Numbered from the stretch's first letter, positions 17,387 to 26,756 are shown. The stretch is 64,000 nucleotides of DNA from Hyphomicrobiales bacterium (GCA_021730985.1 JAKFYI010000008.1:186001-250000); one strand, 5' to 3'. Notes: generated by a model from the letters alone, not told the origin. Numbers and translations are program-made.

Positions 17387-18361
17387 ATGACCGTCACCCG
17401 CCGCCGTACATTGCAACTCACCGGCGCCGCGCTTGCCGCCTCCGCGTTGCCGCATTCTGCCTTTGCACAAGCCTGGCCGGCCCGGCCGATCCGGGCGATG
17501 GTTCCGTTCGCGGCGGGCAGTTCGCTGGATATTGTCGGCCGCATCGTGCTGGACCCGCTCGGCACTCAGCTCGGCCAGTCGATCGTCGTGGAGAACCGCG
17601 GCGGCGCCGGTGGCTCAATCGGCACCGGCCAGGTCGCCAAGGCCGATCCGGATGGCTACACGATCTTGATCCAAGCTTCGGCGCATTCGTCGGCGCCCGC
17701 TGCCTATCCCAACATCACCTACGATCCGGCGACCGATTTTAAGGCGGTCATTCCGTTTGGCACCATCCCCAACGTGACAGTGGTCGCGCCCGCGAGCGGC
17801 ATCAAGACTTTGAAGGAGCTCGTGGAGAAGTCCAAGGACGGCAAGATGACCTATGCCTCCGCGGGCGTCGGCAGCGCCACCCACTGGGCCGCCGAGCGCA
17901 TCCGCATGGCGGGCGGGTTCCAGGCGGTGCATGTGCCGTTCCGTGGCGGCCCCGAAGCGCTGACCGAGGTGATGACGGGCCGTGTCGATTGGACCAGCAT
18001 GGGCATGTCGGCGGCGCTACCGCTGATCCGGGACGGCAAGCTCGTGCCGCTTGCGGTCAGCTCCACCAAGCGCTCCAGCGCGCTGCCGAACGTGCCGACC
18101 ACCGTCGAGGCGGGACTTCCCAACTCCGACTACGTTTACTGGATGGGGATGTTCGTGCCGGCCAAGACGCCGCCTGCGATCATCGAGAGGTTGCGCTCGG
18201 AGACCGCGAAGGCGCTGCAGAACCCGAGCGTGGTCGAGAAGTTCAAGGGGCAGGGCATCGAGCCGATGCCGCTGTCGCCCTCCGAGTTCGACGCGCTGAT
18301 CAAGCGGGAGATTGCGGCGAACATCGAACTGGTGAAGGCGGCGGGGCTGAAGTTTAACTGA
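17387..18361 (+). CDS. Tripartite tricarboxylate transporter (Bug family) binding protein
   Basis: 324 aa. An arginine-rich signal sequence (RRRTLQLTGAALAASALP) ends near AFAQ, possibly Tat-type. Bug family blocks follow: AWPARPIRAMVPFAAGSSLD, VVENRGGAGGSIGTGQVAKA and DGYTILIQ. Bug proteins bind small carboxylates or related anions in the periplasm for TctA/TctB uptake. No TctA/TctB gene is in the window. An excellent ribosome site (AGGAGGAAACG) precedes the ATG at 17387. Ends next to a long inverted repeat and converges on the VOC gene. Confidence 0.93.
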   Translation: MTVTRRRTLQLTGAALAASALPHSAFAQAWPARPIRAMVPFAAGSSLDIVGRIVLDPLGTQLGQSIVVENRGGAGGSIGTGQVAKADPDGYTILIQASAHSSAPAAYPNITYDPATDFKAVIPFGTIPNVTVVAPASGIKTLKELVEKSKDGKMTYASAGVGSATHWAAERIRMAGGFQAVHVPFRGGPEALTEVMTGRVDWTSMGMSAALPLIRDGKLVPLAVSSTKRSSALPNVPTTVEAGLPNSDYVYWMGMFVPAKTPPAIIERLRSETAKALQNPSVVEKFKGQGIEPMPLSPSEFDALIKREIAANIELVKAAGLKFN

Positions 18362-18388
18362 GTCCCGAGCGTCGTCGCCAACCTCCGC

Positions 18389-18479
18389 CTGTCGTCCCCG
18401 CGAAAGCGGGGACCCAGTAGCCACGGGCCTCTCGATAAGTCTGTGTTTACTGGATCCCCGCTTTCGCGGGGATGACAGC
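18389..18479. repeat. Long inverted-repeat element, class C ('ccgcgaaagcgg' type)
   Basis: Arms of 31 bp at 18389-18419 and 18449-18479 differ at only a few positions; each arm also contains its own hairpin (CCCCGCGAAAGCGGGG). It lies between two convergent genes and could terminate both. Confidence 0.8.
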
Positions 18480-18504
18480 AGAAAATGCCGGTTGGGTGGC
18501 AGTG

Positions 18505-18921
18505 CTACTTCTTATACCCATCCGTCCCCTGCCAGCCGTGCTTCGAGATATCGAAGATCACGCCGTCGGGGTCCTTGAACTTGCGCTCGAAGTTGCCGGC
18601 CCGCTCGTCGCCGAGGTCGAAGAAGAATTTGCCGCCGGCCGCCTCGATCCTTTTCTGCGTCTCGACGAGGTCCTCGACCTGGATGCCGAAGTGATGCGCG
18701 CCGATGAAGGTCTGGCCTTCCTTGATGTCGGAGGCGGCCGAGCCGCCTTTGCCCTTGAAATTCAGCAGCGCCATGTTGATCACGCCGTCGCTCATGTAGA
18801 CGGCGGAGCCGATATCGAGGTCCTCGCGGCCGATCCGCTTGAACTCGAACACCTGGGCGTAGAACTCGGCGGCCTTGTCGAGGTCGCTGACGCAGACGGC
18901 GATGTGGCGCAGACGGGCCAT
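18505..18921 (-). CDS. VOC (glyoxalase/bleomycin-resistance/dioxygenase) superfamily protein
   Basis: 138 aa, a single VOC module pair: it begins with RLRHIAVCVSDLDKAAEFYA and has the second metal-side pattern FIGAHHFGIQVEDLVETQKR, ending with KDPDGVIFDISKHGW. The potential metal ligands are His in HIAV, Glu in FEFK, His in HHFG and a C-terminal acidic residue. The fold hosts glyoxalases, epimerases and extradiol dioxygenases; the reaction is unknown. The ATG at 18921 has a GAGGAG ribosome site 6 nt upstream. Divergent from a flavin monooxygenase with a 74-bp gap, so the two may share control and substrate. Confidence 0.88.
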   Translation of the reverse strand: MARLRHIAVCVSDLDKAAEFYAQVFEFKRIGREDLDIGSAVYMSDGVINMALLNFKGKGGSAASDIKEGQTFIGAHHFGIQVEDLVETQKRIEAAGGKFFFDLGDERAGNFERKFKDPDGVIFDISKHGWQGTDGYKK

Positions 18922-18995
18922 GGGTTGCTCCTCAAGCGGACGCAGCATCATAACGCCGCTTGTGCCGCAAGGGCTACCCTTGCAAACATGCCGCC

Positions 18996-20117
18996 ATGAC
19001 CCAACGCCAGGCTGAAATCGTCGGAGCGGGATTTGCCGGCCTGACCGCGGCCTGCGCCTTGGCGCAGCGCGGCTGGCGGGTGCGCGTCCACGAGCGCGCC
19101 GATCAGCTTCGCACCACGGGCGCGGGTATCTACATCTACGAGAACGGGCTGCGCGTGCTCGAAACGGTCGGTGCTTTTGATGCCGCGGTGAAGGGCGCGC
19201 CGGCCGCGCACACCCGCGAGGTGCGCGACGACCGGAACCGCACGATCTCCGTGCACCGCTGGGGCGGCAGCCGGGTGTTCTCGATCGTGCGGCAGACCGT
19301 GATCAACGCGCTCGCGGAATCGGCGCGCCGCGCCGGCGCCGAGATCGTGCTCAACTCGGCCGCCGTCTCGGTGACGCCATCCGGGGAGCTGACACTTTCG
19401 GACGGACGCACCATCAAGGCCGATCTTGTCGTTGCCGCCGACGGCGCCAACTCGCGGCTGCGCGACGGTCTCGGCCTGGTGCGGACGCGGCGATATCTGG
19501 TCGATGGCTGCACGCGCCTGCTGATCGAGAAGACCCCGGAGGAGCGGCAATCGGGCGAGGGTGCCACCACAATCGAATACTGGTCGGGCAGCCGCCGCGT
19601 GCTCTACACGCCGTGCAGCGAGACCGAGGTCTACATCGCACTGGTAATGCTCGATACCGACGTGACCGCAAAGGCTGTGCCGGTAGACACCGATGCCTGG
19701 AAGAACTGGTTTCCGCATCTGTCGCCATTGATTGACCGGCTCGGCGTCGAGGGGCGCTATGACCGCTTTGAGCTGATCCGTCTCCACCGCTGGTCGGCGG
19801 GCCAGGTCGCGGTGATCGGCGACGCGGCCCACGCGCTGCCGCCGAATATCGGGCAGGGCGGCGGCTGCGCCATGATGAACGCGCTCGCGCTCGCGGTGCA
19901 TCTCGACGGCGCGTCCGACATTCCCGGCGCGCTGGAAAAATGGGAGCGCGCCGAGCGTCCGATCACCGATCACACCCAGCGGGTGTCGGTGGCGCTCGGC
20001 TGGCCGGCAACGTGGCCGCCGAAGCTGCGCGCGCTTGCGCTTTCGCTCGCCGGAAAATCCAAATGGGTGGTGAAGCAGCGCACCAGGACGGCGCTGCACC
20101 GACCGACGGGGACGTAA
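18996..20117 (+). CDS. FAD-dependent aromatic monooxygenase-like protein
   Basis: 373 aa class A flavoprotein monooxygenase. The dinucleotide motif EIVGAGFAGLTAACALAQRG is at residues 7-26, the DG motif is visible as DLVVAADGANSRLRDGLG, and the GD motif as VAVIGDAAHALPPNIGQGGG. Members hydroxylate aromatic rings using NAD(P)H and O2 (salicylate/4-hydroxybenzoate hydroxylase relatives). The ATG at 18996 places the GxGxxG at the normal distance; its ribosome site is poor. It is divergent from the VOC gene and converges on the Rieske dioxygenase operon. Confidence 0.88.
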   Translation: MTQRQAEIVGAGFAGLTAACALAQRGWRVRVHERADQLRTTGAGIYIYENGLRVLETVGAFDAAVKGAPAAHTREVRDDRNRTISVHRWGGSRVFSIVRQTVINALAESARRAGAEIVLNSAAVSVTPSGELTLSDGRTIKADLVVAADGANSRLRDGLGLVRTRRYLVDGCTRLLIEKTPEERQSGEGATTIEYWSGSRRVLYTPCSETEVYIALVMLDTDVTAKAVPVDTDAWKNWFPHLSPLIDRLGVEGRYDRFELIRLHRWSAGQVAVIGDAAHALPPNIGQGGGCAMMNALALAVHLDGASDIPGALEKWERAERPITDHTQRVSVALGWPATWPPKLRALALSLAGKSKWVVKQRTRTALHRPTGT

Positions 20118-20162
20118 CGGGGACTGCGCGCCATGCTCGGGTGGGGCCCATCCACTCCACAC

Positions 20163-20240
20163 CGTCATGCCCGGGCTTGACCCGGGCATCCATCCTTTTT
20201 GCGAAGCGAATGGATTGCCGGGTCAAGCCCGGCAATGACG
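20163..20240. repeat. Long inverted-repeat element, class A ('cgtcatgcccgggcttgac' type)
   Basis: Arms 20163-20194 and 20210-20240 are nearly complementary, with the inner loop AAGCGAA. This class is widespread in Bradyrhizobium-like genomes. It lies between convergent genes (monooxygenase and Rieske beta subunit). Confidence 0.8.
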
Positions 20241-20259
20241 TGGATCGCAGTCGCAACTC

Positions 20260-20823
20260 TCAAAACGGCTGGGTCAGCCCGTCCATCGGCGCGTCGCAGT
20301 TCACCAGATCGACCCGCTTCCAAGCGATGCGGACGGCACCGCCGAGTTGCACCAGACGGTGGAACGCGGTGCCGGCGAACAGGCGCTGCACCTCGCGGCG
20401 ATATTCGATCATCAGGAACTTCGATCGAACCGTAACCGAGCGGCCCTCGCTGTCCTCAATCGACACGTTGCCAACCATTCGACTGGTGCGGGAGCGCGGT
20501 TCCTGCGAATACATTCGCGGACTGGCGAGCCGGCGCACCCGCGTCTCCAAAAGCCGCCGGTCGTCGTACATCAGCGACACGGTGTCGTGCGGGTTGCCCT
20601 GGTTCGGCTCGCTCGGCACCCAGTACCAGGCGTCATCGGTGAAGAGTGCCAGCCAGTCGTCGAACTTGGCCTCGTCGAGCAGGCGTGCCTCATGCAGCAG
20701 GAACTGCTCACAGCGGGCGAGGTCGAGCGTATCAACGGATTTCGAAGGCAGCCGGCTGCGCGGCGCCGCAACGCGGCGGCGGGTGGTGGCGATCCGGGTC
20801 TTGGGCTTCTGGCGCTTCGCCAT
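20260..20823 (-). CDS. Aromatic-ring-hydroxylating dioxygenase beta subunit
   Basis: 187 aa with the cystatin/SnoaL-like small-subunit fold: EQFLLHEARLLDEAKFDDWL, LFTDDAWYWVP and RLASPRMYSQEPRSRTSRMV are standard landmarks. It supports the Rieske alpha subunit in an alpha3beta3 enzyme and has no cofactor. The first 25 residues are an unusual Arg/Lys-rich extension. The ATG at 20823 begins 2 nt after the alpha stop. Last gene of the nine-gene minus-strand operon. No ferredoxin or reductase gene follows. Confidence 0.92.
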   Translation of the reverse strand: MAKRQKPKTRIATTRRRVAAPRSRLPSKSVDTLDLARCEQFLLHEARLLDEAKFDDWLALFTDDAWYWVPSEPNQGNPHDTVSLMYDDRRLLETRVRRLASPRMYSQEPRSRTSRMVGNVSIEDSEGRSVTVRSKFLMIEYRREVQRLFAGTAFHRLVQLGGAVRIAWKRVDLVNCDAPMDGLTQPF

Positions 20824-20825
20824 GG

Positions 20826-22175
20826 TCAGCTTGCGGCGCGGGCCTCGTGGCGGCCCGGCGTCTGGTTCATATAGCTGAGCCAGGCGTCGAGCATGTTTCG
20901 GATGTAGACTTCGCTGGTGGAGTTGACGCCGCGCCGTCCGCCGTGCGCGTCCGGCAGATCGGACTGATAGCCGCGGCCGACCTGGAGCCATTCGGTGCCC
21001 TCGCTTGAGAGCCCCAACTCGATGCGATTGTAGATTTCCAGATCGTCGGTCAGCACCAGCGAGCCTGTGCCGTTGACGATGTTGGCGAACGCGATGGTGT
21101 TGCGGAACATCTGCTCCGGCGCACCCTTGAGGCGGAAGTTGTAGGTCTGCACCACGGTGCGGTTGACTGCGACCGGGTGCACCACGCGCAATTGCTGGAA
21201 CTGGCTCATCAGCGAGACGTTCGGGTAGATGTTTGAATTCCAGCGCCGCACCTCGAGGATGCGCTTGGTCTCGGCCTTGCCCTTCTTCTTTTCCAGCGCG
21301 GCGATGTAGTCGCGGAACACTGGATCCTTCAGTGCCGCCACCAGCTTCGAATCGTCGTGGTAGTCGCCGAGATAGCTGTGGCCGTTCGGATAGGTCCAGA
21401 TGCCGACCTGCGTTTCCCAGAACGAATAGGGCGCCCCGTTCTGCCGCATCTGGCGGATCGCGATCTCGCCCGTGCCGTCGGAATGTGCGTTGTCGGACTG
21501 CTGCTGCGACGCCTCGATCGACGAGCGGTGGGTGAACAGCGGGTGGGCGGCGTCGCACAGGTTCTCGAAGTAGATTTTCCAGTTGGCGTCGTAGGCGTGC
21601 TTGAACGTCCCGCCGGCCACTTCGATCTCGCCGTCCGGCGCGCGGTCGAGCAGATCGTCGAGCGATGTCGTCATGTGGCCGAGCGACTCTTCCAGGTCCG
21701 GCCCGTCCGTGGCGAGGCTCGCGAACACGAAGCCGCGGTAGCTCTTCACGCGCGACACCGCGCGCATCGAGGTTTTCGGGTTGCTCGGGTCGAAATCCGT
21801 CGGATAGCCGTGGTTGAGCGGAACCGCCTTGAGCTTGCCGTCGAGATGGTAGGTCCAGCCGTGGTAGCAGCAGGTGAACTCCGGCGCGTTGCCCCTCTCG
21901 GTTGCCACCACCATGGCGCCGCGGTGGGCGCACTGGTTGTGCACGACGTGCAGCGCGCCGCTCATGTCGCGGACCATCACCACAGGTTTGCGGCCGATCT
22001 GGGTGGCGAAATAATCACCGGGGTTTTTCACTTGGCTCTCGTGGCCGACGTAGATCCAGGCGCTGCCGAACAGGCGCTCCATCTCCAGCTCGAAGATGGC
22101 CGGATCGGTGTAAATCTGCCGGTGCACCCGGCCGGGCGCGAAGAACTTGGAGAAGTCTTCGGTCGTTTGAGCCAT
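20826..22175 (-). CDS. Rieske non-heme iron dioxygenase alpha subunit
   Basis: 449 aa. The Rieske [2Fe-2S] ligands are Cys82-x-His84 and Cys102-x-x-His105 (HNQCAHRG and CCYHGW). The catalytic iron site has the bridging Asp208 and ligands His211 and His216 (ENLCDAAHPLFTHRSS), with an Asp ligand expected further on. It dihydroxylates or oxidatively decarboxylates aromatic acids together with the downstream beta subunit; electron-transfer partners are not in the window. The ATG at 22175 (MAQTTEDFSKFF) was chosen over an upstream extension. Substrate probably the product of the FAD hydroxylase and CoA-pathway genes in the same operon, by inference. Confidence 0.93.
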   Translation of the reverse strand: MAQTTEDFSKFFAPGRVHRQIYTDPAIFELEMERLFGSAWIYVGHESQVKNPGDYFATQIGRKPVVMVRDMSGALHVVHNQCAHRGAMVVATERGNAPEFTCCYHGWTYHLDGKLKAVPLNHGYPTDFDPSNPKTSMRAVSRVKSYRGFVFASLATDGPDLEESLGHMTTSLDDLLDRAPDGEIEVAGGTFKHAYDANWKIYFENLCDAAHPLFTHRSSIEASQQQSDNAHSDGTGEIAIRQMRQNGAPYSFWETQVGIWTYPNGHSYLGDYHDDSKLVAALKDPVFRDYIAALEKKKGKAETKRILEVRRWNSNIYPNVSLMSQFQQLRVVHPVAVNRTVVQTYNFRLKGAPEQMFRNTIAFANIVNGTGSLVLTDDLEIYNRIELGLSSEGTEWLQVGRGYQSDLPDAHGGRRGVNSTSEVYIRNMLDAWLSYMNQTPGRHEARAAS

Positions 22176-22207
22176 GGCACAAAAGTACCAGCAGCGGAGG
22201 ATGACGG

Positions 22208-23392
22208 CTACCCCAACTCCTCCGCCCGCCGCAGCGTCGCCAGCATGGAAACGCGCAGCAGGTAATCGTAGGTCCGTGCCGGATCGGCCTTGATTGCCTG
22301 GAGCGACCGCCGGAACGGCTCCGGCGATTCCAGGTTTTTCTTGTTCTGGATGGTCTGGGTCTGGATCGTCTCCAGCGTCACCAGCCGGCGCTGCGTGTCG
22401 TAGCGGTCGAGTTCGGCTTCGCCCGCACGATCGTGCCACACGTCGGAAAGCCGGGCGGTCAGGTTGACGGCATCGTGAATGCCGCCATTCATGCCCATGC
22501 CGCCGAGCGGATTGTTGATGTGGGCTGCGTCGCCGGCCAGGAATGCGCGGCCGAGGCGGAACGTCTTCGCCACGCGCTGATGCACTTTGTAAAGCGTGGT
22601 GTGCGAGATTTCATAGTTCGTGATGCCCGGCACCACGGTCGCCATCAGGGTCTGCGCGAATTCGTGGGTCACGATCTGTTCGTCGGTGACATCTTCCTTG
22701 ATGAGGAACATCACGCGCCACAGGCCCGGGATCTGCAGCAGGAAGTGCCAGCGTTCGGCGTCGGCTACGTAGTTGACCGCGGTGAGACCGGGAATGACCG
22801 AATGGAAATCGAACGGCGTGCTCACCACCAGCAAACGATCCGGCCAGGTGAAGCCGTCGAACTCGATACCGAGTGCGCGCCGCGTGCTGCTGCTCGCGCC
22901 GTCCGCGCCGATCAGCCAGCGGCCGCTATGGGTTTGAGCCGCGCCGTTGTGCTCGATCGTCACCGTCACGGAGGACTTGTCCTGCGCGACGGCCTGCAGG
23001 CGGCTGTTGAACGCAATCTCGAAGCCGGGCTGGCCGCGCAACCGGTCGAGCAAGATGCGTGTCAGCTTGGACTGCTCGGCCTGCACCCGGTAGGGATGCG
23101 CGGTCGCATCGGCGATCGCGCTGAAATCGAATTGCGCGATCAGCCCGTCCTTTTTGGTGCGATATTGGAACGCCGGGGCGACCAGCCCCTGCGCGATCAG
23201 AGGCTGCGTCGCGCCGAGCGTTTCGAGCATGTCGAGCGTCGGTGGGTGGAACGTGGAGGCGCGGGACTCGGTGCTGAGCTCACCGCCCGCCTCGAATACG
23301 GTGACCGGCACGCCGGCGCGCACCAGTTGCGCCGCGGCGACGAGCCCCACGGGGCCCGCACCGGCAATGAAGACGCGATCCTGAACGCTCAC
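22208..23392 (-). CDS. FAD-dependent hydroxylase (MhpA/UbiH-like)
   Basis: 394 aa class A flavin monooxygenase. GxGxxG is at residues 11-16 (IAGAGPVGL), the DG motif is LIGADGASSSTRRALG, and the GD motif is FLAGDAAHINNPLGGMGMNG. The enzyme resembles 3-(3-hydroxyphenyl)propionate and resorcinol-type hydroxylases that add an OH ortho or para to a phenol with NADH and O2. It sits between a Bug protein and the Rieske alpha gene, 14 nt from the first and 32 nt from the second. Likely a ring-hydroxylation step of the operon's pathway. Confidence 0.9.
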   Translation of the reverse strand: MSVQDRVFIAGAGPVGLVAAAQLVRAGVPVTVFEAGGELSTESRASTFHPPTLDMLETLGATQPLIAQGLVAPAFQYRTKKDGLIAQFDFSAIADATAHPYRVQAEQSKLTRILLDRLRGQPGFEIAFNSRLQAVAQDKSSVTVTIEHNGAAQTHSGRWLIGADGASSSTRRALGIEFDGFTWPDRLLVVSTPFDFHSVIPGLTAVNYVADAERWHFLLQIPGLWRVMFLIKEDVTDEQIVTHEFAQTLMATVVPGITNYEISHTTLYKVHQRVAKTFRLGRAFLAGDAAHINNPLGGMGMNGGIHDAVNLTARLSDVWHDRAGEAELDRYDTQRRLVTLETIQTQTIQNKKNLESPEPFRRSLQAIKADPARTYDYLLRVSMLATLRRAEELG

Positions 23393-23406
23393 GCGGGATG
23401 CGGCCG

Positions 23407-24390
23407 CTATTCGATTTTGGCGATACCGGCCTTGGCGATGATGTCGCGATACTTCACGATCTCATCGGCGTGAAATTTCTTCGCAGCCTCGAGACCGCGT
23501 CCGATCGGAACCGCGCCCGCCTTCTCGAATCCCGATTTGACGGCGGGATCGTTGAGGGCGGCGTTCAGCTCCTTGTTGAGCCGTTCCATGATCGGGGCCG
23601 GAACGCCGGCCGGTGCCGCCAGTGCGAACCAGCCATCCACCTTGTACTGCGGCAGGCCGGCTTCGGCCGTAGTGGGAGCGTCCGGCACGGCGGCGAGCCT
23701 CACGTCGCCAGCGACCGCGAGGGCCGTCGCGCCGTTGGCGTTGATCGGTCCGGCGACGTTCGGGTACCACTGGAAGCCGAGCTGCACGGTGCCTGCGATG
23801 AGGTCCGGCCCGTACTGGCCGATGTTGCGGTAGGGCACATGGGTCATCTTCACGCCGGTCACCTGAGCGAAGTATTCGCCTGCCAGGTGCTGCGACGAAC
23901 CGATGCCGACCGAGCCATAGTTCAGCGCCCCCGGCTCCTTCTTGGCGCGCTCGATCAACTCCTTGACCGTGGTGATGCCGAGCTTGTTGGAGGCCGTCAC
24001 CACGATGGTGAAGCTGGCAAACGGCGAGATGATCGTGAGTTCCTTCAGCGGGTCGTAGCCCAGGCTTTTGTACAGTTCGAGGTTGGCCGCGATCGGACCG
24101 GAACCCGCACCGACCAGTGTGTAGCCGTCGGGTGCGGCCTTGGCAGCGAGTTGGGTGCCGGAGTTGCCGCCCGCTCCGGGTTTGTTCTCGACCACGATTG
24201 GCTGGCCGAGCGACTGCGACATCTTGTTGAACATGATGCGGCTGACCACATCGCTGGCGCTGCCGCCTGCGAACGGGATGATCACCGTAATGGGGCGAGT
24301 CGGGTAGCTTTGCGCGCCGGCCGTCGTTGCGCTCAATGCGGCGGCGGCCGCGACGGACGCGCCCAGAATGAACCGCTTGCCAATTCTCAT
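23407..24390 (-). CDS. Bug family (TctC-like) binding protein
   Basis: 327 aa. Signal peptide MRIGKRFILGASVAAAAALS... ending near TAGAQ. Bug signatures are SYPTRPITVIIPFAGGSASD, VVENKPGAGGNSGTQLAAKA and DGYTLVGAGS, with the central GALNYGSVGIGSSQHLAGEY. It should bind an organic anion in the periplasm. Its position inside the Rieske/molybdenum-hydroxylase operon suggests it captures the substrate of this pathway. No TctA/TctB permease lies nearby, so the membrane partner must be elsewhere or absent. Confidence 0.92.
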   Translation of the reverse strand: MRIGKRFILGASVAAAAALSATTAGAQSYPTRPITVIIPFAGGSASDVVSRIMFNKMSQSLGQPIVVENKPGAGGNSGTQLAAKAAPDGYTLVGAGSGPIAANLELYKSLGYDPLKELTIISPFASFTIVVTASNKLGITTVKELIERAKKEPGALNYGSVGIGSSQHLAGEYFAQVTGVKMTHVPYRNIGQYGPDLIAGTVQLGFQWYPNVAGPINANGATALAVAGDVRLAAVPDAPTTAEAGLPQYKVDGWFALAAPAGVPAPIMERLNKELNAALNDPAVKSGFEKAGAVPIGRGLEAAKKFHADEIVKYRDIIAKAGIAKIE

Positions 24391-24414
24391 CGTCCTAAGT
24401 CCTTCGTTGATTAT

Positions 24415-25209
24415 TCATGTGCCCCGGAACTTGGGCGGACGTTTAGCATGAAACGCCTCCACGCCCTCGCGGAAGTCGTCGGATTGCCGCAGCCGGCTGT
24501 AGCAATGGCCTTCCAGCTCGATCGCGGTCGAAAGCATAGCATCCTCGGTGTCGTTGAGGAGCTTCTTGGCGGTGCGCTGGGCAAGGGGGGAGAACGCGCG
24601 CAGTTCGTCGACCAGCGCGTCGGTCGCGGCCTCCAGCTTGGCGTCGGCCAAGCAGTCGGTGGCGATGCCCCATTCGTGGGCCACTTTTCCGGCGATGCGG
24701 CGGGACCGCATCACGATGTCCTTGGTGCGGGTGATGCCGACGATCTTCTGCAGGCGGGCCGAGCCGCCGGACCCCGGAATCTGGCCAAGCCGCTGCTCGG
24801 GCAGGGCATACTGCGTGGTGTCGGTGGCAAGGCGGAAATCACAGGCCAACGATATCTCGAAGCCGACGCCGAAGCAGTAGCCCCGGTTCGCGGCGATCAC
24901 CGGCTTGGAGCAGCGCGCTGGCGCCGCGATGTTCCAGGCGAGCTTGGACACCGTCTCGGGTGACGCCTCAAGGAACCCCGCGATGTTGCCTCCCGAGGAG
25001 AAGTGCTCGCCGGCCGAACGCAGCACGATGATGCGGACCGTTCCGTTTTCGTCGAGTGCCTCGAACACCAGCCGGAGCTGATCGCGCTGCGGCATCGAGA
25101 TGACGTTGAGTGGCGGCCGGTCGAGAATGACGTCGGCGCGCTCGCGCGCGGCGTCGATCTCGACGCGAAAGCCGTCGAGCTTGGCGAGGCGGGGGTCGGC
25201 GAAGGTCAT
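24415..25209 (-). CDS. Enoyl-CoA hydratase/isomerase (crotonase) family protein
   Basis: 264 aa crotonase. Oxyanion-hole segments are HFSSGGNIAGF and NRGYCFGVGFEISLACDF. Unlike the crotonase at 498, it keeps the catalytic Glu context (ALPEQRLGQIPGSGGSARLQ). The short N-terminal part (VEIDAARERADVILDRPPLN) and dienoyl-CoA-hydratase-like spacing fit a ring-derived acyl-CoA, but that is weak. The ATG overlaps the stop of the CoA-ligase gene by 4 nt (ATGA), so they are coupled, and a CoA-thioester route inside this operon is likely. Confidence 0.9.
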   Translation of the reverse strand: MTFADPRLAKLDGFRVEIDAARERADVILDRPPLNVISMPQRDQLRLVFEALDENGTVRIIVLRSAGEHFSSGGNIAGFLEASPETVSKLAWNIAAPARCSKPVIAANRGYCFGVGFEISLACDFRLATDTTQYALPEQRLGQIPGSGGSARLQKIVGITRTKDIVMRSRRIAGKVAHEWGIATDCLADAKLEAATDALVDELRAFSPLAQRTAKKLLNDTEDAMLSTAIELEGHCYSRLRQSDDFREGVEAFHAKRPPKFRGT

Positions 25210-26756
25210 GGGGTTGGTCTGTCCTGATTGTTAGGCGCGCTTTTCTCCGCCTCGTACTCACCCGCCACCAGCATCCGGCGCAAGAGCTTTCCAACCGGCG
25301 ATTTCGGGATCGTTTCGACAAACACATAGCGGCGGGGCCGCTTGAAGCTGGCCAGCCCCGACGTACGGCAATAGTGGTCCAGTTCGTCCTCGCTGACGGC
25401 GGCGCGGCGCTTGACGAAAGCCGTGACGATTTTGCCCCAGCGCTCGTCGGGCAACCCCACCACCGCAACCTCCGACACCCCGGGGTTGAGGGACAGGCAG
25501 CTTTCGATCTCGACCGGCGAAACGTTCTCGCCGCCGGTGATGATCATGTCATCGACCCGCCCGGTGACGAACAGGTCGCCGCCGGCGTCGAAGAAACCGG
25601 TGTCGCCGGTGAAGTACCAGCCATCGCGCAGCGCTTTGGCGTCGGCGTCGGGGCGGCGCCAATAGCCCTCGAAGGATTCGTCGCCCTTCAGCAGTGCGAT
25701 GATCTCGCCTTCCTCGCCGGGCTTGGCGTTCTCAGCGGGCGAGGCTGCGCCAAGCTTCACGACCCGCACCATCTGGTTGATGCCGGCACGGCCCGCTGAG
25801 CCCGGCTTCTTCGGCGCGTCCTGATCGATGGTGAAGGTGTAGATTTCCGACGAGCCGTAGTGATTGACGAACAATTCCGGCTTGAACGCCGCGGTGAGCG
25901 TCTTCAGCAGGCCGTCGGTCATCGACGCGCCGGCGAAGCCGAGTTTGCGCACCGACGACACGTCGCTGCCCTTGAACTGCGCGTGATGAACCAGGTCGTG
26001 GTAGAGCGTCGGCACCAGATAGAGGTTGGTGATCCGCTCCGCGGCGATCAGGTCGAGCGCATGGGCGGCATCGAACCGCGGCAGGCAGACGAACGTGCCG
26101 CCGACCAGCGACATGGCGATCAGCGAGCGCACGCCCATGGTGTGATAGAGCGGCATCACGCCAAGCGTGCGTTCGCCGTTGCGGTAGAGATTCTGCGCCA
26201 CATGGGCGAGGCCCGCGGCGCGCTCGGCGCTCTGGCGGCGCGGCACGCCCTTCGGCCTCGCGCTCGTACCCGAGGTGTAGAGCATCACCGACCACGCCTC
26301 AGCTTCAGAACGTGGCGCGATATCGGCAGCGGCGTTGGCTACCAGGGATTCGAACGGCAGATCGTCCGGCACGCCGACCGCGATGCGGGGGTGGTGCTGC
26401 GCCTCCTTGGACGACGCCACGGCGCGCGCTGACACCGCCTCGTAGGCCACGGCCTTGGCCTCGGCGTCGGCCATCACGTAGTCCAGCTCTTCGGTGGTGG
26501 CGCGCCAATTGATCGGCGTCACCACGATGCCGGCGAACTGGCAGGCCCAGTGAACCGTCGCCGCCTCCCAGCGATTCTGCAGCAGCGTGACCAGATGATC
26601 CCCGGCCTCCAACTCCAGTTCGTCGAAGCCCACCACCAGCGCGCAGATGCGCTCATGCCACTGCCGGTAGGTGAGGCGTAGCTCGCCATCGACAATGGCG
26701 AGCGCATCCGGGCTGCGCGCCACGCTGGCGAGGAAGCTGGTGCCGAGATCAAGCAT
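25206..26756 (-). CDS. AMP-forming acyl/aryl-CoA synthetase
   Basis: 516 aa adenylate-forming enzyme. P-loop TSGTSARPKG at residues 161-170, adenylation motif GWYFTGDTGFFD, hinge GRVDDMIITGGENVSPVEIE, and catalytic Lys490 in SPVGKLLRRML. It activates a carboxylic acid to its CoA ester. The ATG at 26756 (MLDLGTSFLASVARSP) overlaps the end of the preceding 2Fe-2S gene by 8 nt; a longer upstream frame is a shadow of that gene. Operon context with crotonase and ring hydroxylases suggests an aromatic or heteroaromatic acid. Confidence 0.92.
   Translation of the reverse strand: MLDLGTSFLASVARSPDALAIVDGELRLTYRQWHERICALVVGFDELELEAGDHLVTLLQNRWEAATVHWACQFAGIVVTPINWRATTEELDYVMADAEAKAVAYEAVSARAVASSKEAQHHPRIAVGVPDDLPFESLVANAAADIAPRSEAEAWSVMLYTSGTSARPKGVPRRQSAERAAGLAHVAQNLYRNGERTLGVMPLYHTMGVRSLIAMSLVGGTFVCLPRFDAAHALDLIAAERITNLYLVPTLYHDLVHHAQFKGSDVSSVRKLGFAGASMTDGLLKTLTAAFKPELFVNHYGSSEIYTFTIDQDAPKKPGSAGRAGINQMVRVVKLGAASPAENAKPGEEGEIIALLKGDESFEGYWRRPDADAKALRDGWYFTGDTGFFDAGGDLFVTGRVDDMIITGGENVSPVEIESCLSLNPGVSEVAVVGLPDERWGKIVTAFVKRRAAVSEDELDHYCRTSGLASFKRPRRYVFVETIPKSPVGKLLRRMLVAGEYEAEKSAPNNQDRPTP

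Noticed and set aside
18389..18479. CRISPR repeat unit
   Set aside because: A single paired inverted repeat with no regular spacing, no array and no cas genes; other copies are scattered between genes.
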